A program made the translations under genes and the position numbers. Of a stretch of DNA of 64,000 nucleotides, positions 1 to 10,026 are shown piece after piece (position 1 is the first letter of the stretch; every line of letters starts with the position of its first letter). The notes below the pieces were generated by a model. It was given only the letters and a program-made list of their open reading frames with translations. It ran no database searches and had not been told where the DNA came from. The stretch covers positions 434,001 through 498,000 of the forward strand of contig JAADJJ010000001.1 of the NCBI GenBank assembly GCA_010092695.1. Direction: 5' to 3'. The stretch comes from Enterobacteriaceae bacterium 4M9. GTDB lineage: Bacteria; Pseudomonadota; Gammaproteobacteria; Enterobacterales; Enterobacteriaceae.

Positions 1-249
1 TTCAAAAAAGTTTTTTCTTAAGATAGAAATATATTGATTCAGGTTGCTGTTTGAGGAGCGTGCACCATGCTGGTCAAAGACAGACTCAAATATTTCCTCA
101 CGCGAAAGAACATCTCTTCGATGATTAAGCAACTTAGCCAGCAAGCGTGCTGATGTCAGAGAAAGCTCTATACTATCCCCGGTCATTTGATTGACCAGAG
201 TAGCATTTTCTGTATCAAACTGGAGCAGTTTCTCTATATCAAAAATCAT
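1..249 (-). CDS. Winged-helix transcriptional regulator, C-terminal part beyond window
   Basis: The first 83 codons are present, from ATG at 249 to the window edge. The product starts MIFDIEKLLQFDTENATLVN, followed by LSLTSARLLAKLLNHRRDVLSREEIF and a second helix region with SNLNQYISILRKN. This is the pattern of the OmpR/CadC-type winged-helix DNA-binding domain (Trans_reg_C), as in ToxR/CadC-like membrane regulators. Whether a transmembrane and periplasmic part follows cannot be seen. It is divergent from the PapI-like gene at 422 with a 172-bp shared upstream region. Regulators of this type often sit beside fimbrial or virulence genes; that role is inferred here. Confidence 0.72.
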   Translation of the reverse strand, partial: MIFDIEKLLQFDTENATLVNQMTGDSIELSLTSARLLAKLLNHRRDVLSREEIFESVFDQHGARSSNSNLNQYISILRKNFFE

Positions 250-421
250 GCTTGTCTCCACACCGTGATCAAAATCTCTCTCTTAATTTAGAGCTTTAAG
301 AAGAAAAACACATAAATATAAGATAAAAATCCTGTTCTCTCACTCATTGCCAGCTAATGTTGTTGTGGCTATCTGAAGGCGGCACCATGACAGTATCATT
401 TCATAACAAAGGATTGTTGAC

Positions 422-742
422 ATGAAACCAGCCTCGTCTTCTCCATCTTCTTTACGTAACCCGGGTGCGTTGCTAAAGAACTCCAATGCGCCCGGTGATA
501 GCCTCAGAATGTTAACTGTGGCGATGGGAATAAATAACCATGAAGCTGTAAATGTGCCGGAGCAGGAGATTATTCTCCGGTTATTAAAGGAACATGGCGA
601 TGAAGGGCTATCCACGCGGGAGCTTGCCAATTTCTGTGGTATGTCTATTTACCGGGTAAGACATTTACTTCTACCTCTGGAGAAATATGGCCAGGTGAGT
701 AGAAATAAAATGCAGAAACACCACAGATGGTTTTTACCATAA
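422..742 (+). CDS. PapI/FaeA-like small regulatory protein
   Basis: A 106-residue protein. Its second half (about residues 45-106) has the PapI/FaeA winged-helix pattern: an EIILRLLKEHGDEGLSTREL helix-turn, then MSIYRVRHLLLPLEKYGQVSR and a terminal aromatic strand (HRWFLP). PapI-type proteins work with Lrp and Dam methylation at GATC sites to control fimbrial phase variation. ATG 422 is preceded by AAAGGA eight bases upstream, so this start is preferred to the internal ATG at 509. The N-terminal 40 residues are an extension that classical PapI (about 77 residues) lacks. No fimbrial structural gene lies to its right, so its target operon, if any, is beyond the left edge. Confidence 0.68.
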   Translation: MKPASSSPSSLRNPGALLKNSNAPGDSLRMLTVAMGINNHEAVNVPEQEIILRLLKEHGDEGLSTRELANFCGMSIYRVRHLLLPLEKYGQVSRNKMQKHHRWFLP

Positions 743-2420
743 ACTAAATGGGCCGAGGCATTCTAACAACAGGGTTTTGGCTTTGCAACAAAGATGGCTA
801 ACTCGGTACTTAACTCTTAATTAATACGATCCTGGATGACAATTATCTCGCAAAGGATTGCGAGACATCCTGGGTCTACCTTTGCTTTTTAATCAGCGCG
901 GGAACTTTCTAATATATAGTGACAGAATCCGTCAGGTTTTTCTCTAATAAATAATAGAGAAGATATAGGTCTCGTGAATAGTTGGTGCTAGTGTTTACCG
1001 TTGACGTAAAGTTTTTACGATACAAGTTAGGTATCAAAAAGTTGTGTCTTCCCCGCTGACAAAACGTGCTCTTTGTAATGTTATGATTTATTTTATGCGT
1101 TTGCACTGGGTTTTCATCATGCATTGTATGGAAAAATCTTAGCTTATTTAGCCGTAAGTGCTATTGCGTTATGCATTAGGCCCCTGTCCGGGGAAATTAT
1201 TTTTACTGGAAACATATTCTTGTGAAGATGCGATATTGTTATAGTGGGGGGTGTGTCACAAAAATATGCCGGGGGCAACTTACGATTTTAGATTCACTCT
1301 GGTGCTAAAATTTTCTGATTCGAACGTGTGTTTCACTGTTGTTTAACTTACAGTGGTATTACGAGAGACAGCGCAGTTGTTTAACGTTAAATATAAAAAA
1401 ACACGCGGTAGCTGGCTCTATCACGTCCTGAAACATCTTGTGGCGCTTACCCTTTTTTGCTCAGTCCCCAACAGACTTTCTTTGTCACCGCGCTCAAAGG
1501 CAGGCATTCGTTTCTTTATATTGCTGCCCGCATACTATTACTTCCCCTGTTGATACAAAACGCGCCTGGTGAGAAGAGAATTTACCTATATTTACTTTAT
1601 TGGTAATAAATTTTTCACTCGTACAAAAAAACGATGCCCAAACATAAGCCCTGGTTGTGAGTAATTGTTAATTTCTATCAAAAATATCTCTGTATTCTCC
1701 AGATAAAGGAAAAGACGAGAATATATGCCCCTCTTCTTTTACAGCGACGTGCTCACGCTGGCACGAAGCGTGCTGGAGTGGGAGATGAGGTGTACGTATA
1801 CATGAGTTTTCCTGCCAAGGGGCCAGTGAGGTCCTGCGCCCTATTGCTGTGTGTTCCGGCTTCACAAAGCGCTACAGCTTCGTAGTATGTTCTCTCATAC
1901 TTTGCGCAGGACTGCCTGTTGATCTCTGTTACCTACCGTTTCCACTGTCGTCACTATGCCGCTGCTTCTGCTTCCGCCAATGCTTTATGCCGGAACGCCT
2001 GTGATAACCGTTAGCAGGTTTTACACATCAGAATCAGCTGCCTTTATACCGCCGTAAAAGCCTCTGGTAGGGCGTGACAGTCTGTCTGCGTTCTGCAGCC
2101 TGATGTCAGTTTCCGACTACGGCTGAGCCCCCAAAAAGAGTGAAGCATAAAACAGGGCAGGATCCCCGCCTGTGCTGCTGGCTTGTATGTACGGTTTCAG
2201 GGGGCAGTTGACCGTAGAGTCGCTGAGTAAGCGGTAGTTCCTTGTGGGCAAGCTTTAAACGACGTTTACCGGTATTGGGGTTGTACTGCGAGCCAGAGTC
2301 GTTTTGCCGTAGTTACAAGGCCAGTACAGCGCGTTCACGCTGATATAACGCATACCGATGCGCTGACTGCAGAGGGGCTGAAAATAGGGAGTGCATAACA
2401 GAAATGAGGAGAAGAAAAAC
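743..2420. other. Gene-poor region next to selC, probably a decayed island edge
   Basis: About 1.7 kb with only short, unconvincing open frames. No complete gene, integrase or insertion sequence was recognised. The left part (750-1700) is AT-rich. The right part (1700-2420) is more GC-rich and read in all frames shows short fragments broken by stops, suggesting eroded coding DNA. It abuts the 3' end of selC, a classical integration site. No second copy of the tRNA 3' end was seen inside this stretch. Confidence 0.5.
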
Positions 2421-2515
2421 TGGCGGAAGATCACAGGAGTCGAACCTGCCCGGGATCGCTGGCGACCCCAACTGGATTTGAAGTCCAGCCGCCTCACCGG
2501 AGACGACGATCTTCC
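2421..2515 (-). tRNA. selC: tRNA-Sec (anticodon TCA)
   Basis: On the minus strand this 95-nt gene begins GGAAGATCGTCGTCTCC and ends with an encoded CCA (TGATCTTCCGCCA). It has the unusually long acceptor and variable arms of tRNA-Sec, the CTTCAAA anticodon loop (TCA at 2479-2481) and the GTTCGACTC T-loop. It differs from my memory of the E. coli gene by a compensated base pair in the extra arm. It delivers selenocysteine to UGA codons with SelB; the UGA in fdoG at 9284-9286 lies 7 kb away. Confidence 0.97.
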
Positions 2516-2545
2516 GCGCCTGCATTGCTACATGGAGGCGGGCGC

Positions 2546-2573
2546 ATTATAGCTATTTTCCGGAGGTTACCAA
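2546..2573 (-). promoter_or_regulatory. Promoter of selC
   Basis: On the minus strand TTGGTA (2568-2573) is separated by 16 bp from a perfect TATAAT (2546-2551). A GC-rich discriminator (GCGCCCGCC) follows, as is usual for stable RNA promoters under stringent control. The tRNA begins about 30 nt further on. Confidence 0.75.
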
Positions 2574-2706
2574 TAGGCCACGACGTTATTTTGCACATTT
2601 TCTGGATTTCTCCGCATCTCGGGGATTTTTGTCAGCGTTTTTCCCTCGAATCACACGCATCCCTCTGGCAGCGACGCAGCCTCTGCCGCGCCGCTGCCAG
2701 GGGCAA

Positions 2707-3849
2707 TTAACGCTGTTGGCTTAGAATAAACGGCACGGAGTCACGCAGTGACGGGTTAACCGCGCCGCTGTGGTCCAGGCCCGGATATTCATGAATATCA
2801 ACCTGCGTGCCTGCCGCTTTCACCGCCTGAGCAAAGTGCTGCTGCATCGCCGTCGGCACGTTAATATCCTCACCGCCAATGCCAATGAATACCGGATGCT
2901 GAATGTGCAGCGTCGGGTAACGCAGTACGTCGGTGGTGGATTCCAGCACTGACTGAATCGCCGGTTTCAGGCTGTTGGCAGCATTAAGCTTCTGCTTCAT
3001 CACTTCCTCAGTAAGCGGTGTAATGCACAGCTCACGTGCCTTTTCGAGTAACGATTGTGCCGCAGGCTGGAAGTAATCTTCGCTCTTGAGCGACTTCTGG
3101 CTGTCTGCGGCTGCAAGGTAGATATAAAACACGTACGGGATTTTCGGGTCACCGCTCTGGGCGTTGCCCGGCGCCGCACCGGTGAAGACCTGGGCTGCTG
3201 AAGTGTTGGCGTCAAAATACGGCGTACCGGTAAGTACCGTGGCGCGTACGTTCAGCTCAGGTGCGTACTGTGGCTGGTAGCCTGCGCTTGCAAAGGCCGC
3301 ATGCGCGCCCTGAGACTGGCCGACAAAGATAACTGAGTTTTGTAGAGGGAAAGCCTTCAGCGCGGCACGCACGCTGTCCAGTACGCTCCAGGCTTCGGCT
3401 CGCGCGTTCAGGTAATGATGCAGCCCATCAGAGCCAAGGCCTGCATAATCCGGCGCGACCACGGCAAACCCTAAAGACAGCCAGGTGTTGAGATACTGGC
3501 TGTCACGCCCGGTACGGGCGTTTAGCGACGGCGCACAGGCGTTGTCCACGCCAATGGTGCCATGCGTCCAGACCACAACCGGCCATCCGCCGTGCGGCGC
3601 TTCGCCTTTAGGGATAAACACCGCAGCGGTATCCTGGCGCGGGCTTTTACCGTCCACGCCGCTGATGGAACGGTATTTAATCAGAAACTGCTGTGCGGCT
3701 TCCGTCAGGCCGTGCTCGGCGGGCAACACTGCCTGCGACACTGGCGTTGGGTCGGTTTCCTTCAACTCGGCAGCACCCGCGGGTGTCATTATCATGAGGG
3801 CAAGTGCAGAAAGGCTCCAGCGCAGTCGCTGTGTGAATTCTGGTTTCAT
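2707..3849 (-). CDS. Secreted alpha/beta hydrolase, secretory-lipase-like
   Basis: A 380-residue protein with a signal peptide (cut probable after AGAA, about residue 27). The mature part is an alpha/beta hydrolase: oxyanion region WTHGT near residue 95, nucleophile elbow GQSQG with Ser179, and candidate acid and base residues Asp328 (GGEDINVP) and His360 (GLDHSG). The GxSQG elbow and cap layout resemble bacterial secretory lipases and esterases; the substrate cannot be told. It is monocistronic, between fdhE and selC, and I do not recall an equivalent at this place in E. coli K-12. Confidence 0.78.
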   Translation of the reverse strand: MKPEFTQRLRWSLSALALMIMTPAGAAELKETDPTPVSQAVLPAEHGLTEAAQQFLIKYRSISGVDGKSPRQDTAAVFIPKGEAPHGGWPVVVWTHGTIGVDNACAPSLNARTGRDSQYLNTWLSLGFAVVAPDYAGLGSDGLHHYLNARAEAWSVLDSVRAALKAFPLQNSVIFVGQSQGAHAAFASAGYQPQYAPELNVRATVLTGTPYFDANTSAAQVFTGAAPGNAQSGDPKIPYVFYIYLAAADSQKSLKSEDYFQPAAQSLLEKARELCITPLTEEVMKQKLNAANSLKPAIQSVLESTTDVLRYPTLHIQHPVFIGIGGEDINVPTAMQQHFAQAVKAAGTQVDIHEYPGLDHSGAVNPSLRDSVPFILSQQR

Positions 3850-3982
3850 TGTGGTTGTTCATCCCGTTGTTTTGAAGTCGGTTGCGACAGGGACATCGCC
3901 TGAGAATAGTGTACAGCCGCAAGCGCAATGCTGTGGCAACGGGCCGCAATTTGGGGGAGTAATCCTAAGAAAGCGCTGACAA

Positions 3983-4010
3983 TAAAAAACGCCGCTGGGG
4001 CAGCGGCGCT
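3983..4010 (-). terminator. Intrinsic terminator after fdhE
   Basis: On the minus strand a GC-rich stem (GCGCCGCTG / CAGCGGCG type arms around CCC) is followed directly by TTTTTTATT. It lies 39 bp past the fdhE stop codon. Confidence 0.85.
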
Positions 4011-4048
4011 TCAGGTAGTTACGGCACGCCGCAGGGGCGTATACGCGT

Positions 4049-4978
4049 TTATTCCCCTTCGCCGGGGAACAGGAACGGGTTAATGCTGCTGCGCGCGAAG
4101 CCTTCCTGCTCCATATGGGCGTCCAGTACCAGCGAGGCGAGGTCGTCCGCAACGGCTTCAACCTTCGGCTCTTTGTCCTGATAAAGGATTTTCAGGTAAG
4201 TGCCGCAGTCGCCACAGCTTTCTGCTTTGATGGCCGAGGCTTCGCTGTCGAGTGACCAGTAGTTCAGGTCGCGGCTTTGCTCGCAGTTGCTGCATTTCAC
4301 GCGCACCACATGCCATTCGGTTTCACACAGGTTGCAGTGCAGGTAGCGCAGGCCGTTAGTGGTACCGATATGGACCACGCTGGAGACGGGCATACTGCCG
4401 CACACCGGGCAGAACTGGCGCTGCTCGCCGTATTCGGCGCGCGCTTTGCCCGGGATCAGGCTTGCCATCTGCGCCCAGTAGAGCGACAGCGCAGCCCAGA
4501 TAAACGGCGCTTTGTCGCTGCTCACAGCGCCAAAATCGCTGCTGAACAGCGCACTGGCCATTTCTTCAAGTTCCTGTGCGGAGGCCTTTTCGAGGTTCTC
4601 AATTACCGCCAGCGCCTGGCCGGTCATTTCTGGCTTCAGTTCGGCAATCAGGGAGTGCAGCAAACGGCGCCAGTGCGCGTCACGCGGCAGCACGTGGATG
4701 TCCAGCGGCGGCTTGCCCTGCTCGGCGGCTTCACGAATACGCGTGGTCAGGTCTATTTCCAGCGGATGGTCATATAGCACCACTTCCTGAGCGTGGGCAA
4801 TCTGGGCGGCAAAGCGCAGGTAATCACCCAGCGGATTGCTCTCGGCCAGTTCGCGCAGGCGCTCGGCGCGGCGGTTATACAGGTTCTTGAGGCGAGGGAA
4901 GAGCAGAGGAGGGATAACGTCGTTCTGGCGCTTATCGCCCTTCTCCAGCTGATCCTGGGGAATAATACGAATACTCAT
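4049..4978 (-). CDS. fdhE: Formate dehydrogenase accessory protein FdhE
   Basis: A 309-residue protein, the E. coli FdhE length, beginning MSIRIIPQDQLEKG. It is a cytoplasmic iron-binding protein needed for the activity of respiratory formate dehydrogenases. The C-terminal half carries paired cysteine motifs (CPVCGS, CNLCETEW, CSNCEQ, CGDCGTY) that form the rubredoxin-like metal sites. The open frame extends 21 codons upstream, but ATG 4978 gives the family N-terminus. It lies downstream of fdoI in the same direction, separated by a strong terminator, so it may rely on read-through or its own promoter. Confidence 0.95.
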   Translation of the reverse strand: MSIRIIPQDQLEKGDKRQNDVIPPLLFPRLKNLYNRRAERLRELAESNPLGDYLRFAAQIAHAQEVVLYDHPLEIDLTTRIREAAEQGKPPLDIHVLPRDAHWRRLLHSLIAELKPEMTGQALAVIENLEKASAQELEEMASALFSSDFGAVSSDKAPFIWAALSLYWAQMASLIPGKARAEYGEQRQFCPVCGSMPVSSVVHIGTTNGLRYLHCNLCETEWHVVRVKCSNCEQSRDLNYWSLDSEASAIKAESCGDCGTYLKILYQDKEPKVEAVADDLASLVLDAHMEQEGFARSSINPFLFPGEGE

Positions 4979-5218
4979 GCAGTGCTTTTTCCTGTTATGG
5001 CGAGTTGCTGTGTTCGCCTGCGCCGGTATGGTCACCAGCACGCTAAAAATAGGGATATGCCACTATGATAGCGGCAATTGCCGTCGTTGCGGTAAATGAA
5101 TCCATGCGTTAACTATTCTGTGGTAGACGATTGTATAGCGCGCTTATTGGGCGCCCCGGCAAAAATGCTGCAATTACAAACAGCTGTCGCAGGCGGCTGC
5201 CCGCAAGGTCTGGCCCAC

Positions 5219-5253
5219 AAAAAAGGCATCAAGCGCATTATGCGCCTGATGCC
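5219..5253 (-). terminator. Terminator at the end of fdoGHI
   Basis: A near-perfect 14-bp stem (GGCATCA.GCGCAT / ATGCGC.TGATGCC, one mismatch). On the minus strand it is followed by TTTTTT. It begins 24 bp after the fdoI stop codon. Confidence 0.85.
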
Positions 5254-5276
5254 TGTTTATTAACGTTAACCGAGCG

Positions 5277-5912
5277 TTATTTCGTCGATTTTTCCTGCTT
5301 TTCCTGCACTTCACGCAACCAGCGCGGGTGATGTTTCTTCGCCCACGTTTTGGTGACCCAGCCTTCTACCATTGCCGTAATAGTGCCTTTCACCCAAAGG
5401 GCGGCGTAAATATGCACCATAATCACCACAATCAGGCCAACGGCGGCAAACGAGTGCAGCATCAACCCAAAGCGGATAACCGGGATAGAGAACGCTGGTG
5501 CAAAGTACGGCCGCCAGATAATCACGCCGCTCACCAGCAGCAGCACCAGCAGCATAATCGCCGCCCAGAACACGCACTTCTGGCCGAAGTTATACCGACC
5601 GGTATCGCCCACCTCATCGTTGACGACAATCTTGCGGATGTTCTTCGCCCAGAAGATATCGTCGCGGTTGATGAGGTTATGGTGCCAGTAGCGAAAGAAC
5701 ATGATGATGAACGAGGCAAACATCACCACGCCCACGAACGGGTGCACAACGCGCGCCAGCTGTGGCGTGCCCATGATGTACATCAGCCAGTTGAACGACG
5801 GGAAGAAGAACCCGAGTCCGCTCACCGCCGCCAGCACGAAGCAGAAGGCGGTGACCCAGTGGTTGATGCGTTCCGGTGCGGTGTAGCGCACGATGGTGTC
5901 ACGTCTTTTCAT
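5277..5912 (-). CDS. fdoI: Formate dehydrogenase-O cytochrome b556 subunit
   Basis: A 211-residue inner-membrane subunit (same length as E. coli FdoI). It has four hydrophobic helices, starting around AFCFVLAAVSGLGFFF, and histidines suited to two b-type hemes. It passes electrons from FdoH to the quinone pool. The first codon overlaps the fdoH stop (ATGA), indicating translational coupling. Confidence 0.96.
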   Translation of the reverse strand: MKRRDTIVRYTAPERINHWVTAFCFVLAAVSGLGFFFPSFNWLMYIMGTPQLARVVHPFVGVVMFASFIIMFFRYWHHNLINRDDIFWAKNIRKIVVNDEVGDTGRYNFGQKCVFWAAIMLLVLLLVSGVIIWRPYFAPAFSIPVIRFGLMLHSFAAVGLIVVIMVHIYAALWVKGTITAMVEGWVTKTWAKKHHPRWLREVQEKQEKSTK

Positions 5913-6811
5913 TTGCGCACCTCGTCTTTCTGCTCATCGATGTTGTCTTCTTCATCTTCCGCACGGTTCGGACCAATGCCGACATAGTGGAAGATGCTGG
6001 CAGCGAAGGTGGCTGCAAAGCCAACGGCGGCCAGCGGCTTCCAGATGCCTTTCCAGAACTTCACGGTTTCGCTGATAGCCGGGTTCTCCGGCAGGCCATG
6101 ATACAGATTTGGCCTGTCGGCATGGTGCAGCACATACATCACATGCGTGCCGCCAACGCCCTGCGGATCGTACAGCCCGGCGTTATCGTAACCGCGGGTT
6201 TTCAGCTCCGTCACGCGCTCGCCTGCAAGCGTCTGCATATCCTCTTTAGTACCAAAGTGGATAGCGCCAGTCGGGCAGGTTTTCACACACGCTGGCTCCT
6301 GGCCTACGTTAACGCGGTCCACGCACAGAGTGCATTTGTACACGCGGTTGTCGTCCGGGTTCAGGCGCGGTACGTCAAACGGGCAACCGGCGATGCAGTA
6401 GCCACAGCCAATGCACTGCTCAGACTGGAAGTCGACAATACCGTTGGCGTACTGAATGATGGCACCTTCTGCCGGGCAGGCCTTCAGGCAGCCCGGATCG
6501 GCGCAGTGCATGCAGCCGTCTTTACGGATGAGCCACTCCAGCTTGCCGTTCTCTTCCACTTCGGAAAAGCGCATTACCGTCCACGATTTGGCGGTCAGGT
6601 CAGCCGGGTTATCGTAAACCCCGACGTTGTGGCCGATTTCATCGCGAATATCGTTCCATTCCGAACACGCCACCTGGCAGGCTTTACAGCCAATGCAGGT
6701 GGTTACGTCGATAAGCTTCGCCACTTCCTGCTGGTGGTTTCGCGCCTGCGGGGCAGGCGTGAAACCGTTGGTGGCGGAACGGCGAATGACGTCTTGTGAT
6801 TGATAAGCCAT
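5909..6811 (-). CDS. fdoH: Formate dehydrogenase-O iron-sulfur subunit
   Basis: A 300-residue electron-transfer subunit, as in E. coli. Four ferredoxin-type cysteine clusters are visible in order (CIGCKACQVAC; CMHCADPGCLKAC; CIGCGYCIAGC; CTLCVDR...ACVKTC), enough for four [4Fe-4S] centres. A C-terminal membrane anchor follows (AAVGFAATFAASIFHYVG) with an acidic tail. It starts 12 bp after the fdoG stop and overlaps fdoI by 4 bp. Confidence 0.97.
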   Translation of the reverse strand: MAYQSQDVIRRSATNGFTPAPQARNHQQEVAKLIDVTTCIGCKACQVACSEWNDIRDEIGHNVGVYDNPADLTAKSWTVMRFSEVEENGKLEWLIRKDGCMHCADPGCLKACPAEGAIIQYANGIVDFQSEQCIGCGYCIAGCPFDVPRLNPDDNRVYKCTLCVDRVNVGQEPACVKTCPTGAIHFGTKEDMQTLAGERVTELKTRGYDNAGLYDPQGVGGTHVMYVLHHADRPNLYHGLPENPAISETVKFWKGIWKPLAAVGFAATFAASIFHYVGIGPNRAEDEEDNIDEQKDEVRK

Positions 6812-6823
6812 GATTCGTCTCCG

Positions 6824-9800
6824 TTACACCTTTTCTACGTTGACCAGGAAGGATTTGAACTCCGGCGTTTGCGAGTTCGCATCACCCACCGACGGCGTCA
6901 GCGTGTTGGCAATAAAGCCTTTCTTCGCCACACCTTCGTAACCCCAGTGAATCGGGATACCAATGGTGTCTACGTCGCGGTCGTTTACTTTCAGCGTGCG
7001 GATACGTTTGGTCACCACCGCTTTGGCCTTGATATAGCCGCGGTTGGAGGAGACCTTCACCGTATCGCCCTGGGCGATGCCGAGCTTGTTTGCCAGCGTT
7101 TCACCGATTTCCACAAACTGCTCCGGCTGGGCGATAGCATTAAGCAGCGCATGCTTGGTCCAGTAGTGGAAGTGTTCGGTCAGGCGGTAAGTAGTCCCGA
7201 CATACGGGAACTTGTCCGCTTTCCCCATCTCGGCGAGATCGCCTTTAAACACGCGCGCTGCCGGGTTAGACACCACGTTCGGGTGCAGCGGGTTGGTGCC
7301 AAGCGGCGTTTCAAACGGCTCGTAGTGCTCCGGGAACGGCCCTTCTGCCATTTTATCGATGGCGAACAGGCGACCCAGCCCTTCCGGCTGCATGATAAAC
7401 GGCCCGACATCGCTGCCCGGTGCGGCGGCGCTGTAGTCAGCCACATCAATGCCGCCCCATTTGGCGCCATCCCACTCCAGCAGCTTACGCTTCGGATCCC
7501 AGGGTTGGCCCTGCGGGTCGGCAGAGGCACGGTTGTACAGAATGCGGCGGTTAAGCGGCCACGCCCAGGCCCAGCCCAGTGTATTGCCCAGGCCCGAGGG
7601 GTCTGCGTTGTCGCGGTTGGCCATCTGGTTGCCTTTTGGCGTCCAGCTACCGGAGAAAATCCAGCAACCGCTTGCGGTGGTGCCATCGTCGCGCAGGTGT
7701 GCGAAGGTGGAGAGCAGTTCGCCCTTTTTCACCAGCACGTTGCCGTTCGGGTCCAGAATATCCGCCAGCGCTCTGCCGTTGTTTTCCTGTGCCACTTCTT
7801 CTGGCTCTGGTGCATCCGGGCGCAGGTAGTTCCAGCTCATGTTCAGCACCTGTTCCGGCACCGCACCGCCGTCGCGCGCGTACATCTCGCGCATGCGCAG
7901 GAAGATACCGGCCAGGATCTCACCGTCGTTCAGCGCTTCGCCTGGGGCATCCGCGCCTTTCCAGTGCCACTGCAACCAGCGACCGGAGTTCACGATAGAG
8001 CCGTTTTCCTCGGCAAAGCAGGTTGACGGCAGGCGGAACACCTCAGTCTGAATCTTTGCGGGGTCAACGTCGTTAGATTCGCCGTGGTTCTGCCAGAAGG
8101 TCGAGGTTTCGGTATTGAGCGGGTCAATTGTCACCAGGAACTTCAGCTTACTCAGGCAAGACACCACCTTGTTCTTGTTCGGGAACGAGGCAACCGGGTT
8201 AAAGCCCTGGCAGAGATAGCCGTTGACCTTGCCTTCCTTCATTAACTCGAAGTACTGCAACACGTCATAGCTGATGTCCCATTTCGGCAACCAGTCATAA
8301 CCCCAGTTATTCTCCGCGGTGGCCTTATCGCCATAGAACGATTTCATCAGCGAAACGAAGAACTTCGGATAGTTGCCCCAGTAGTTCACCTGGTCTTTGA
8401 GCAGCGGCTTCGGCGTGTTGGCGGCAAGATAGGTCTGGATATCCGGCTGCTTTTCATTAGGCAGCGTCAGGTAGCCCGGCAGGCTTGTGGACAGCAGGCC
8501 AAGGTCGGTCAGACCCTGGATATTGGAGTGGCCGCGCAAGGCGTTTACGCCACCACCTGCCATGCCCATGTTGCCGAGCAACAGCTGAATCATCGCCATG
8601 GTGCGGATGTTTTGCGAGCCGATGGAGTGCTGCGTCCAGCCGAGTGCATACAGGAACGAGGCGGTTTTGTCCTTCGCGCTGGTTTCTGCGATGTACTCGC
8701 ACACCTTAAGGAAGTCCGCTTTCGGCGTACCGCAAATTCTCTCTACCATCTCTGGGGTATAGCGAGAAACGTGATTTTTCAGTAAGTTCCAGACACAGCG
8801 CGGGTGGCTGAGCGTCAGGTCGCGTTTTGCAAAACCGTCGTCATCCAGCTCGTAGTGCCAGCTGGTTTTGTCGTACTGACGTTTTTCTTCGTTATAGCCG
8901 GTGAACAGACCGTCTTCGAAGCCAAAGTCTTCACGCACGATAAGGCTTGAGTTGGTGTAGGCCTCAACGTATTCGCGGTTGAACTTATTGTTGGTAATCA
9001 GGTACAGCAGCACGCCAGACAGGAACGCAATATCGCTACCGGAGCGAATCGGCGTATAGAAGTCGGCGACTGACGCAGTACGGGTAAAGCGCGGATCGAT
9101 AACAATCAGCTTGGCGCCATTGTGGATTTTGGCTTCCATCGCCCAGCGGAAACCCACCGGATGCGCTTCTGCCGCGTTCCCACCCATCACAACGATGAGG
9201 TTGGCGTTCTTCATGTCGACCCAGTGGTTGGTCATCGCACCGCGACCAAATGTTGGAGCAAGACTTGCTACCGTTGGTCCGTGTCAGACACGCGCCTGGT
9301 TGTCGACGGCTAACATGCCGAGTGCGCGGGAAAATTTCTGCGTTAAATAACCGGTTTCGTTACTGGATGCGGAGGCGCACAACATACCGGTGGAAAGCCA
9401 GCGGTTGACTGTGGTGCCCTGAGCATTCTGCGCCACAAAGTTGGCGTCGCGGTCTTCTTTCATCAGCCTGGCGATGCGGGTGAAGGCCTCGTCCCAACTG
9501 ATGCGCTGCCACTTATCGGAGCCGGGGGCGCGGTATTCGGGGTATTTCAGACGGCTTTCGCTGTGGATAAAATCCACCAGTCCTGCGCCTTTCGGGCACA
9601 GCGCACCGCGGTTAACCGGGTGATCGGAATCGCCTTCAATATGGAAAATGGACGCTTTTGCGTTTTTTGCTCCATCGCCGCTGCTGTACATTAACAGCCC
9701 ACAGCCGACGGAACAGTATGTGCAGGTTTGACGGGTCTCACGGGTACGCAACAGCTTATACTGCCTTGTTTCCGCGAGCGCGACGCCGGGCGCAAAGCCC

Positions 9801-9871
9801 AGTGCTGCTGCCGTGGTGCCTGCCATACCGCCAGCGCAGATCTTAAAGAACTGCCTTCTGCTGACCTGCAT
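6824..9871 (-). CDS. fdoG: Formate dehydrogenase-O catalytic subunit (selenocysteine)
   Basis: A 1015-residue molybdopterin enzyme oxidising formate, probably facing the periplasm. Start ATG 9871 gives MQVSRRQFFK, a Tat signal with the twin arginines at residues 5-6. Cys50, Cys53, Cys57 and Cys92 bind the [4Fe-4S] cluster. Codon 196 is TGA (9284-9286) inside DNQARV-U-HGPTVA, the selenocysteine active site; the frame continues unbroken to 6824 with high similarity to E. coli FdoG. The TGA is therefore not a truncation. First gene of fdoGHI. Decoding needs SelA, SelB and tRNA-Sec, all encoded in this window, and selD, which is not. Confidence 0.97.
9246..9286 (-). promoter_or_regulatory. Bacterial SECIS element in fdoG
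   Basis: Directly after the UGA the mRNA can fold into a hairpin with an apical AGUCU loop closed by GGUAGCA / UGCUCC. This matches the GGUCU-type apical loop of E. coli fdhF and fdnG SECIS elements bound by the SelB C-terminal domain. The stem starts about 11 nt after the UGA, the expected spacing. Confidence 0.85.
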
Positions 9872-10026
9872 GGTTTTGCTCCTGTTTTGACATTGTCTCA
9901 TGTGTAGAATTTTTTGCAGCCAACGCTTCATAGGTACAAAATTGATCTATTCCCCCTTCTGTGAGGGGGATAATGGTAGAGAATACCATACTGACGCCGC
10001 AGTTGTTTTAATCTGGTTAATATATA

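Noticed and set aside
909..1124. Open frame of 71 codons on the minus strand
   Set aside because: AT-rich, no ribosome-binding site and no protein-like pattern; one of several chance frames in the gene-poor region.
1700..2420. Integrase gene adjacent to selC
   Set aside because: All frames of both strands are interrupted and no tyrosine-recombinase motif could be recognised.
9284..9286. In-frame stop codon splitting fdoG into two frames
   Set aside because: The TGA is at the known selenocysteine position, is followed by a SECIS hairpin, and both sides match E. coli FdoG. It is not a pseudogene.
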